A stretch of 64,000 nt of DNA, from the NCBI GenBank assembly GCA_949126835.1, contig OX421506.1, forward strand, positions 27,541,441 to 27,605,440, written 5' to 3'. This DNA comes from Anisus vortex (taxonomy: Eukaryota > Mollusca > Gastropoda > Planorbidae). Below the pieces are notes generated by a model. The model had not been told where the DNA came from. It saw only the letters and a list, made by a program, of their open reading frames with translations, and ran no database searches. The translations under genes were made by a program, and so were the position numbers. Shown piece after piece: positions 12,501 through 24,500 of this stretch (position 1 is its first letter; each line of letters opens with the position of its first letter).

Positions 12501-15500
12501 TTAAATTTGTTGATGGTTTCCTCAATGTGTGGCCTATCCATCTCCATCTCCTTTTTTTGTATTTCTTGTTCTACTGGAATATGTGCTGTCCTTTCCCATA
12601 CAATTGCATTTGTAATTTTGTCATACCATTTGATATCCATTATTCTACGTAGGCAGCCATTCACAAAAGTTTGTAGTTTGTTCAAATCCCCCTTTGTTAA
12701 TCTCCAACTTTCTGAGCCATATAGTAAGACAGATTTTACATTAGAATTAAAGATTCTTAATTTCTGGACTAAATACCTCAAATGAAACTCCGTCATCTGT
12801 TTGTAATTCTTGTTTGTGATGTTTTAAAATTGTATGTGTAGTTTAATTGTGGACTTTTTCCTCGGGCCTTACAGGATCTCCACAGTAATATGAAGCAGAA
12901 TAAGTCTGTTCATGTTAAAAAAAAACAAATGTAAGAAACTGATTGTGTAATTATTATTGTTTTTTTTTCTTAAATAAAAAGGCTAAATAAAATATAAATG
13001 GAAAAAAAGGTGAATGATTTTTAGATTATCAAGTTGTATTGGCCATTTTATTTTAATTTTGAAAAATTATAATCATGGTTTGATAGTTGTTTTTATTGAC
13101 TTTTTTGTTAAATTCATAAATGTATAATCTTCCTTTTTCTCTATTCCAGCATTACTAATCTCGAAGAGAGCTTCACCACCAGTGTTATTGGTTATCTTCT
13201 GACCAGTGGAGAGACATCCCCTTTTTACAGAGCTCTACTGGAACCAAACATTGGCAGCGACTTCGCCCCGACTACTGGGTAACTAGCACTGCCTTTTTTG
13301 TTTGCTTTTTTTATATAAGTAACGCTTCAGCTTAGTTTAATTAAAACTAAATTAAAATGTTATGCAGGGTTAGATATAATATGTAAAATTCTCTTTCTCC
13401 CCAAGAAAGCATTGGGGTTGCCAAAACTAATCAGGAAAAACCAACAGCTAAACATAAGTTAAAACCCTTATCAAAATGCCAGAATAACCTTACAAACATT
13501 TTTCATACCAATGTCTGTAACATACAAGAGCTGCTGTATAATTAATTGCTTTAAAAAAGATTAATAATGTATTTTTTTTATTGTCTGACATTGACAGATT
13601 TCACGAGGACACAAAAGAAGCCATATTCTCTGTAGGACTTTTAAACATACGTCCGGAGGATGTCCAAGAGGTGCTGGATATAATTGAGGACACCATTGAC
13701 AAAGTTATCCAGTAAGTTTACATAATTTTACAGTCATGGTATATATTCTAATGTGACTTGGACCATAGAGAATGTCAGTCTTTTAAAGCTAATCAGGGTC
13801 AGCCATGAAATAGCGCTAGTGTGTTTTTTTTTAAAGCTTGTTTTTTTTGTTTAGATTCTTTTTACACTCTACCCTAAGATAGTGTTAGACTAGTTTTCAA
13901 AGAAATATATGTGTGTACTGTACACTCTACCCTAAGATAGTGTTAGACTGGTTTTCAAAGAAATATATGTGTGTGTACTGTACACTCTACCCTAAGATAG
14001 TGTTAGACTAGTTTTCAAAGAAATATATGTGTGTGTACTGTACACGTGTTATAATAAAGCACTGTTAACTGGGTGCCACTTCTGTACCCTTGGGCCTCAA
14101 AGCTTAAGCTGGCAAAGGGTGTGAACTCCACCAATATGCTCCCAGTTGGCTAACGCAACAACGCCCTTGTTGCGCGTCCCAAGATTTCATTGCACCAGGT
14201 GAGAGCCACAGAGATTCGGTGGGGAGGAAGACGTGTGCGCTGCAGCCCGTCTCCCCAAGCCCGGTGCCTGTATGACCAGGCCTACAGTCTGGTATTTATG
14301 CTATTGGGTGACAGAACAAGGGTAAGTCATTCCAAAGGTCTCAGATTTAATTCCAGGATTATGAATTTCTTTGTTAATTCAAAGTGTATCTTTAAGTCCC
14401 AATGAGTGACACAATAAAAGTAACAAACAGAAATGTCGACCCGCTGTTAAATCAAACAAATGTATTGTTATTTTTGTGAGGATTGTGCAGCTGCATGTTG
14501 GTAGTAATAATAGTAGAGGTCAAAGTGAATTTATAATTTATGTGCACTACATCCTTTAAACATTGCTGTTGTTTCATCAAGGGATGGTTTCAATAAGGAA
14601 AAACTTGATGCTCTGCTGCACAGGATTGAGCTGGGAATGAAACACGAGAGCAGCAATTTCGGTCTTAACTTGGCTATGGTAATTTGATTTCTTTCCTTCT
14701 CTCTCTCTCTCTCTCTCTCACCCTCACTCTCTCTCTCTCTATCTCTCGTTCTCTGTGTATGCATTCTTTAATTACAGTTGAATAAATATATATGTGAAGC
14801 TTCCCCACAAACCGGTACAGAAGTGAAAAAAACAGATTTCTCATTAGAAGCTAAAAAAATGTGGAAAAAAAGAGTCATAGGTCATTTTATTTAGATTTGG
14901 ACTGATTTTTTTATGAAGATTATCGTTACTTATATCTGTGACATTTTTAAACTAAACTTGTTATTAGAAATTACTTTAAAATGTGCTTTTACGTAGATTT
15001 TTTCATAAAATTAAATAAAACGTCTTCCAAGATAAAAGAACTGAAAAGTCTACTAAATATACATTTGTACATTTGAAACTTTAAATAGGTGTGTATTGAC
15101 AAATTATTTTATTCAATGCATTTGCAAAATTTTATTGCCATGATTGCTTGTGGGGAATATTTGCATTCATATGGTTTGATCTCATTACATCTATAATGCC
15201 AAGCTTATTTCTAAATTCAATTTGAATATTCAAGGATATAAGGGTTAAAAGACTTCCTTCTATATCATCGAAGAATTAGTATAAACAGAAGAGAGTCGCC
15301 TTAGAGAGATTTGCTTACGGCCTGAGATATAGAGTTGAGCTGTGAACTATTCTTTACCCGTTATAGTACGACCAACGACTGCCTATAACAATTTTTTCTT
15401 GTACAGTGGTTATAATGTTCTTGTTACTACTATATTTGGTTTATGTGTGAAACTATCGATGTTATCAAACACGTCAAAAGTGATAATACTGTAAATGCTG

Positions 15501-18500
15501 TCAAAAGTGATAATACTGTAAATGCTGTCAAAAGTGATAATACTGTAAATGCTGTCAAAAGTGATAATACTGTAAATGCTGTCAAAAGTGATAATACTGT
15601 AAATGCTGTCAAAAGTGATACTACTGTAAATGCTGTCAAAAGTGATAATACTGTAAATGCTGTCAAAAGTGATACTACTGTAAATGCTGTCAAAAGTGAT
15701 ACTACTGTAAATGCTGTCAAAAGTGATAATACTGTAAATGCTGTCAAAAGTGATAATACTGTAAATGCTGTCAAAAGTGATAATACTGTAAATGCTGTCA
15801 AAAGTGATACTACTGTAAATGCTGTCAAAAGTGATAATACTGTAAATGCTGTAAAAAGTGATAATACTGTAAATGCTGTCAAAAGTGATAATACTGTAAA
15901 TGCTGTCAAAAGTGATAATACTGTAAATGCTGTCAAAAGTGATAATACTGTAAATGCTGTCAAAAGTGATAATACTGTAAATGCTGTCAAAAGTGATAAT
16001 ACTGTAAATGCTGTCAAAAGTGATACTACTGTAAATGCTGTCAAAAGTGATAATACTGTAAATGCTGTCAAAAGTGATAATACTGTAAATGCTGTCAAAA
16101 ATGATAATACTGTTGTTATGGACTGTCTCTATGATGACTATTATTACGACTCGTTAAATCGGATTCAATGAATATAGTTGTATCTTTATTAGAAGTCTCT
16201 AGATTCTGCTAATCTGTAGCCCAAGCTAGGGGTTCCTTGACTGACAATGCAGCAATGTAGTAATATTCGTGATAATTATCTTCAACACCTTTCTCAACAA
16301 TGATATATCAAACAACTCCAGTTATTGAATAAACAATTTTATTTAAATTGTAGACTCAATATAAACGATCAATAAATGCATCAACTGATGGCAACATAAA
16401 TATTTCAATAAATGGCATATAATATACAAGTATCAATATTGTCACGTGCGAAATCAGCTACTGACGTTAGATGATATTTTTAGTAATGTATTATTATATA
16501 TTATTTTGATTCATATCCATCTTGGATCTCACAAGGTTGTATAAGAATTTATATTGATGTTATTGAATTAGATTTGATGTTTATTTGACTCGTCGCGATA
16601 TGAATCTTTTGTGTATAAAGTGATTTAGATAAACTGTACCTTAATATATAGGAAATCCACAATCCTGTTTGAAATTGAACACAATTTTATTCCAACAAGT
16701 TGAGATGATAAAATATAACAATACCACAGAATACATGTACCAGTATTATATAATGAAACTTAATCAGTTGAGATTCTTCTATAATGAGTTAAGCCGTAAT
16801 CCTATCTTTAAGAAAGTGGTCAAAAACAGTCCTCACACATTAGCGCCCAAACTAGAACTAAACTAAACGGTATTCCACCCTCGTGCATATGACGTATTTT
16901 ATCGCTATGACGTAGTGTCTAGACATATGCATGTTTTATTCCTAACACGGAAACATTTCGGGTTTAAGATTATTTCATTTTAACTTTAGTTAATAATAAC
17001 AGAACCAATATAATATGGAAATAAATCTACTCGTAACACTCGCCCCCCCTTAAGACACAAAGGAATTACAGACAGCGTTAAGTATGGAATTCTTTGTAGA
17101 GTACCCATAAAATGAACCGAATTCCCAAACTATTCGTAAGATTTAATTGACTATTGGACAATCTTTTTAAGATTAAAATGAACCATATATTACATATTCC
17201 CTTAATAACAAAGTTGCTATTATGGAATCCCTTATCACATTATTCTATCAATGATTATTAATTAAACATTTATTTATCAATTAATATTTACAATTATGAT
17301 TATTGTGTGTACAACGTTGACCATAAAACTATTACCACCAATAACCAATTCCCATAGAATTGATATGAATTACCCAAATAAGTGGAACTGATTAATAATT
17401 GATAGATAATTCTTTAGAAAATTTAATTTATTTATAACCGATCACTGTATCATTAACTAATGATTTTCAGTTATTATATTATTATTATAATGTCTCAATT
17501 ATGACATCAAGAATATTTTAAAAAAATGTTATAATCTCAGCTGATTTAGCTTTTACATAGCATAAAATAAGACATCCAAATTATAACATGACGACATAGA
17601 AACAAACAATTTCCAAAACACATCAATAATCAATTGAACAAACACAAGTGTGGATGTATTCAAGTTAAATACCGGTGTGTGTGCAATTGGTGTATGCAAT
17701 AGTTACCTTTTACCTTACAACGTATGATTGTTTCTAGTAGAATTTGAAGTTTTGTTCTGTAATGTTTCATATTGTAATATTTCAAAACATAGTTTATTTA
17801 TTGTCATATTTACAATAATATAAATGTTAATCAATACAATGAATGACATAAAAGAAAACATTTAATGAGAAACTGACTTTCATCTTCTGGTTTACCAGTT
17901 ACATGCGCGTCAACGTGTCAGCAACCACATTTTGTTTACCTGGTAAATATACCACATTTAAATTATATGCTTGGAGAAATAAGCTCCAGCGAATAATTCT
18001 TTGGTTCTGTTTAACCCTGGAAAGGAAAACCAAAGGGTTATGATCAGTTAAAATATCAATTGGATATGGAGAACCATTGATATAAAAATCAAAATGTTTC
18101 AATGCCAGGATTAATCCTAAAAGTTCCTTTTCTATCACACTATAGTTTCTTTGATGCTTATCAAATTTTTGAGAGTAAAAACTAATCGGGTGTTCCAGTG
18201 AATCATCACCCTTTTGGGAAATGACCGCTCCCATCCCTGTATCACACGCGTCAACGGTAATTTTAAAGGGTTTACTGTAATTGGGTGTTACTAATACAGG
18301 TGCCTCAGAAAGAACATCTTTTAATTTATCAAAGGCCTGGTGGCATTCATTAGACCATTTGAAAGTGCAATTCTTCTTTAATAGATTTGTTAATGGACAT
18401 GCAATGGTTGAGAAATTTTGACAGAACCGACGGTAGTACCCCGCCATCCCGAGAAAACTACGGAGTTGTTTACAGGTTTCAGGAACAGGGAACTCACGAA

Positions 18501-21500
18501 TAGCCTTAACCTTTGCATTTAATGGTTTTACCAAACCATTTCCCACTATGTGACCTAGATACTCGATGGTTGCATGGCAGAACTGACTCTTAGTCAAGTT
18601 TATGGTGAGATTAGCATGAGTCAATTTCGTAAATAACAAATGTAGTTGATCTAAATGAGATTTAAAATCGTCACTAAAAACAACAATATCATCGAGGTAT
18701 GCGTGACATTTAGGAATGTCCTGAGTAATGGTATTTATTAACCGTTGAAAAGTAGAGGGTGCATTAACCATACCAAAGGGCATGACCTTAAATTTGTACA
18801 GTCCGTCAGGGGTTACAAACGATGATATCTCCTGAGCCCTTTCAGTCAGTGGAATCTGAAAATACGCCGTCAATAGGTCAATTTTCGTCACAAACTTAGC
18901 ATTACTCACTTGATCTATTAGATCGTCGATTCTTGGTATTGGATAGGAATCAGTTTTTGTCACTTTGTTTACCTTACGGTAGTCCACACAAAACCTCATG
19001 GATCCATCGGCTTTAGGTACCAATACGCAAGGGGAAGACCAGTCACTACTACTAGGTGTAATAATGTCATTGTCAAGCATGTAGCGAACCTCTTTACGGA
19101 TGCATTCTAACTGGATAGGATTTGACCTGTATGGATGTTGTTTAATAGCTTTAGTATTTTCATTTAAAATAACATCATGCTTAACCACACTAGTTCTACT
19201 AGGTACATCTCCAAATAAATGGATATTTTCATTAATTAGACCTTTGATAGCGGATTGTTCGCAATCAGGTAAATGTGCCAATTTTTCATTTAGGTTTTTT
19301 AGAGCCTTTGTATTTTGCAGTTTGCTTTCTGCCACTTCACGCTCAATTTTGGGTGAATTATTCCCGACTTTAATAACAGTGTTTACCGAGGCAACAACTT
19401 TTTGTTCTTCTCTGGTAATGTATGGTTTCAACATATTGATATGGCACACTCGTTGCGATTTCCGTCTATCAGGGGTCTTTACAAGATAGTTAACCTCACT
19501 AAGCTTAGCCATAACCTCATAGGGTCCTGTAAACTTGGCACTCAGGGGTTGACCAGACAGTGGCGTCAGCATGAGAACTCTATCACCAGGTTGGAAGATA
19601 CGGGTTCTTGCGTTGACGTCATAATAGACCTTCATCTTGTCTTGTGCCTGCAAAAGATTAGATCTGACAACTTTTAATGCATTATACAGTCTATTTTTAA
19701 AATTTTCCACGTATGTCAGTAGACCAGTGTCTTCAGTGGATGACAACCATGTCTCTTACCAGTTCAAAGGGACTGAAACCAAGAGATTCTTGTACAGCCT
19801 CTCTGGTTGCGAAGAGTGCCAAGGGAATACCACGATCCCAGTCGTCGTTATGCTCGAAACAGAAAGTACGGAGCATGTTTTTCAATGTTTGGTGGTATCG
19901 TTCCAGTGCGCCTTGACTCTGTGGATGATATGCACTCGATACTGCATGACGAATACCCAGCCGTTCTAAGACTTGGCGAAATAACTTCGATGTGAAATTT
20001 GAACCTTGATCTGACTGCACGGTTTTCGGAAGACCATATCGGGTGAAGAATCCGATAAGTGCATCAGATATTTTGTCGGCATTGATGCTACGTAGAGGAA
20101 TAGCCTCTGGAAATCTCGTTGCCGAACACATTATAGTGAACAGATACTGGTGGCCAGCCTTAGTTTTAGGCAACGGACCGACGCAGTCTATAATGATGTG
20201 ACTGAAGGGTTCTGAGAATGCTGGTATGGGTCGTAGAGGAGCTACCGGAATGGTCTGATTCGGCTTGCCGACCATCTGGCAGACATGACATGATCTGCAA
20301 AACGATGTGACGTCACGACGTAGGCCAGGCCAGAAGAAATATGGAAGAATCCTGTCGAAGGTTTTCTGTATCCCTAGGTGACCAGCATACGGTGAATCAT
20401 GGGCCATATGTAGTATGTCCTTGCGGTAAACATTGGGTACCACGATTTGATGTACTTCGCTGCATGTTTCATCGTCGTTTTCTTTCCCTCTCCATTTCCT
20501 CATCAACAACTCGTCCCTCAGGTAATAACCTGCGGCCATTGTTTCTAACTCTCCTTCATTCTTTGCTTCCTCTTTTAGCTTCCCAATCTCTGGATCTTTG
20601 CCTTGAGCAAGAATGAGTAGTTGTCTAGGCGACAAATTATTTTGATCAGTATGACTTGAGTGACCACCCAGAACATCCGCCATGAAGGTTGCTTGCAAGT
20701 CAATCTCTGGTGTTGGTTCTGGTTTCTTTGTCGATTCATTAGTCATCTGCTGTTTCTCCATAGCTCTGGTGATAACACATACTGAATTTTCAGTATTCCT
20801 ACACTGAACAGAGTCTTTAGTTTCTTTAAGTACAGGATGTACCTGATTCTTGGCAATGTCACTTCCTAAAAGTAATGAAATGCCTCTGTAGGGAAATTTC
20901 TTCACTATCCCAACAATAACAGATCCAGTGAAGTAATTACTCTTCAACTGTATACGATGTAACGGTGCCGTAAGTGTTCCAGCCATAGTACTGATCAAGG
21001 CATACTGGCCTGTATAAGTCAATTTCGACGTTGGTACAGTATTCTTCAACAGTAGAGATATATCAGCACCGGAGTCACGTAGAATTTTAATCTTCCGTTC
21101 TCTAGCTTGATTATCTATAGGTGACACATAGCCCTCGCTAACATCCGATAGCATGCACTCGGGTAGTTCTCTGCCTACTGAGTTTCTTGCTACACTACTG
21201 CCTCCATAAGTAAACGTTTTATTTACTGATTGTTCATCTGTCACACTCCCTTTGGAGTTGAAACTAGAATGTTCAATAGCCTCGGTCTTCATTTCAAAGA
21301 CTTTTTCCGACTTTGAGCAACTTGGACATGCGTGTTTCGCCATCTCCTCATGACTAACATCAGATGTCTCTCTTTCAGCTTTAATTCTTTTGTGGGCAGT
21401 TTTATTTATGTGAGTTTCAGTTTGTACGGCGATGTGTGATAAAACCACGTTGTTCTTGTTTTTAATGGGTCTTTTCTCTTTATGTAGACTCCAACAATTC

Positions 21501-24500
21501 TCTTTTATATGTCCATCTTTCTTACAGAATGTACAGGTAATTCTCTTTTGTACAAAACTTGAATTCTCTTGTTTATCGGCTTTTTGTTTACTTTTATCCT
21601 CTGTCGATCTTAACTTCCTCTCTGTATTACTGTTTTGAGTCCTCAAACTTGTTCTGTCATTTTGAACATAATGGCTATGCGGGTGAATAATGACGTATTC
21701 ATCGGCCTTAACTGCTGCTTGTTCTGCTATTTCAATACCACGATCAGCCAAATGAACTTTTATATCAGTGCGAATCTTCTCAGTAAAATCCTCCATCAGT
21801 ATGAGATTATATAGTTTCTCATAATCTTTATTCACATTCTTAGAACGTAACCATCGATCAAAATACTTTTTCTCTAATCTCAGGAAGTCAACATGTGAAA
21901 CTTCTGGTTCCTTCTTGTACTCACGATATAACTTTCGATACTTTTCTGGAGTTAGAACATAACTCAATAGTACTCTGCTCTTTATTAGTTCATAATCATT
22001 GCATTCCTCTGGAGTCAAATTCAATACAACATCTAGAGCCTTGCCTTTTGTTAGAGCTGAACGTAAAAGTACTGCTTTCTTATCTTCAGGAAATTTATAA
22101 TCGATCGAGTTTCTTTCGAAGACCATAAAGAACTCATCAATCTCTATGTTCTCCATGCTTGGGACATGCTTTTTAAACTTATATAGTTCCACATTATTTG
22201 TTTCCTGAATCGTATGAGTTGACGAACGAGACTTTGCCAATTCAATCCTTTCATTACTAGCGATTCTTTCTTTTTCCAATTCCTTCTCTTTCTCTGCTTC
22301 TATTCTTTTACCCTCTAATTGTACTTGAATTTCTAACTTCTTCATTTCTAACTGGAATTTCATGTCCGCACTTAGTTCATTCACATTCATTTTAATATCA
22401 TGGTTATTTATGTCTGTTTTCAGGGTTTCTGATACATTGAGAACCACTGATTCTTCATTATTCATAGTATTTTCTTCAAGCATTCTACCATGTCTTTTCA
22501 AACAGTCCTTAATATCTTGAATCAATTTACTCCTAACTGGTGTAACTTCAGTAATGTCTATTCCCAGAGAGTTTGCCATCTCTTTTAACTGGGTTAGTGA
22601 CATGCTAGTTAACTGTTCTGACGTGATAGCAAAAATATTCAATTGCTCCAACGTAAGATTAGCTTCCGCCATGTTTTATATTAATGACGTAAATAGAAGA
22701 TAAAAAATTTCAACTTTACCTTTTATAAAGTCCTTTGAAATATTTTTACACCACTTAATATTTGTAGAAGATAAATTTTAAAGATGATTGTGTACAAAGC
22801 TGAAAACAGTATGCCCGAACACAGACAGTGCCTCCCACGTAGACAGAATTTGAATAAATATTTGTTGTAAATCGTTTTCACTAAAACAGTTGTATATTCT
22901 CAATTTCTTATACATACAAACTTTAGATCCCGGACGAGCCCCCAATCTTTTGTCACGTGCGAAATCAGCTACTGACGTTAGATGATATTTTTAGTAATGT
23001 ATTATTATATATTATTTTGATTCATATCCATCTTGGATCTCACAAGGTTGTATAAGAATTTATATTGATGTTATTGAATTAGATTTGATGTTTATTTGAC
23101 TCGTCGCGATATGAATCTTTTGTGTATAAAGTGATTTAGATAAACTGTACCTTAATATATAGGAAATCCACAATCCTGTTTGAAATTGAACACAATTTTA
23201 TTCCAACAAGTTGAGATGATAAAATATAACAATACCACAGAATACATGTACCAGTATTATATAATGAAACTTAATCAGTTGAGATTCTTCTATAATGAGT
23301 TAAGCCGTAATCCTATCTTTAAGAAAGTGGTCAAAAACAGTCCTCACACATTAGCGCCCAAACTAGAACTAAACTAAACGGTATTCCACCCTCGTGCATA
23401 TGACGTATTTTATCGCTATGACGTAGTGTCTAGACATATGCATGTTTTATTCCTAACACGGAAACATTTCGGGTTTAAGATTATTTCATTTTAACTTTAG
23501 TTAATAATAACAGAACCAATATAATATGGAAATAAATCTACTCGTAACAATATAGCGACTTCACTCTACAAACTTTCAAACTGAACTAACTTTAAGGAGG
23601 TGGGGACTTTACCAAGAAAACTATCATCGAAGATTCTACAGGGTCTTAATACGCATTTTAACCTCTTTCTCTATAAAATACTGCGATCCAGAATTATCCT
23701 CCAATTTCCACGGATTTTGAACGAATTATTTTATTTAAACTGCCCTCAGGGCATAAAGGTCAAACCTTGGTTGCCTTGGACTCTAATACGCACTTGTTAA
23801 GAGTTCAATGCCTTATTACGTCATTCATCTATGACCAATATTTGTAACACTGTAAATGCTGTCAAAAGTGATACTACTGTAAATGCTGTCAAAAGTGATA
23901 ATACTGTAAATGCTGTCAAAAGTGATACTACTGTAAATGCTGTCAAAAGTGATAATACTGTAAATGCTGTCAAAAGTGATACTACTGTAAATGCTGTAAA
24001 AAGTGATAATACTGTAAATGCTGTCAAAAGTGATAATACTGTAAATGCTGTCAAAAGTGATAATACTGTAAATGCTGTCAAAAGTGATAATACTGTAAAT
24101 GCTGTCAAAAGTGATAATACTGTAAATGCTGTCAAAAGTGATAATACTGTAAATGCTGTCAAAAGTGATACTACCGTAAATGCTGTCAAAAGTGATAATA
24201 CTGTAAATGCTGTCAAAAGTGATAATACTGTAAATGCTGTCAAAAGTGATAATACTGTAAATGCTGTCAAAAGTGATAATACTGTAAATGCTGTCAAAAG
24301 TGATAATACTGTAAATGCTGTCAAAAGTGATACTACTGTAAATGCTGTCAAAAGTGATAATACTGTAACTGCTGTCAAAAGTGATAATACTGTAAATGCT
24401 GTCAAAAGTGATACTACTGTAAATGCTGTCAAAAGTGATAATACTGTAAATGCTGTCAAAAGTGATAATACTGTAAATGCTGTCAAAAGTGATAATACTG

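Larger units (their letters stand above)
16440..23549 (-). mobile_element. Full-length Gmr1-like Ty3/Gypsy LTR retrotransposon (Gag-PR-IN-RT-RH)
   Basis: A 7110-bp element inserted antisense in PITRM1 intron 12. Two 599-bp LTRs (TG..CA ends) are identical by eye. The flanks carry a 4-bp duplication, ATAT, at 16436-16439 and 23550-23553. On the minus strand the order is LTR, primer binding site, Gag with CCHC knuckle, aspartic protease, integrase, reverse transcriptase, RNase H, polypurine tract, LTR. Integrase before a Ty3/Gypsy-type RT is the arrangement known from Gmr1-like elements. The coding region is broken once, between the integrase core and its C-terminal module near 19733-19750. The identical LTRs point to a recent insertion. 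Confidence 0.95.

Noticed and set aside
15473..16113. CRISPR-like regular repeat array
   Set aside because: Units are contiguous with no unique spacers, and the DNA is eukaryotic. It is a minisatellite.
15430..16171. Long open frames on both strands (about 222 and 242 codons)
   Set aside because: They are translations of the 27-bp minisatellite, whose unit is a multiple of three with no stop. The same happens at 23821-24561.
16669..16866. 65-codon frame present twice, identically (also 23180-23377)
   Set aside because: Both copies lie in the LTRs; the duplication is due to the LTRs, not to a conserved gene.
19100..19995. Plus-strand frames of 60-129 codons
   Set aside because: They are antisense shadows of the retrotransposon integrase and RT coding region.
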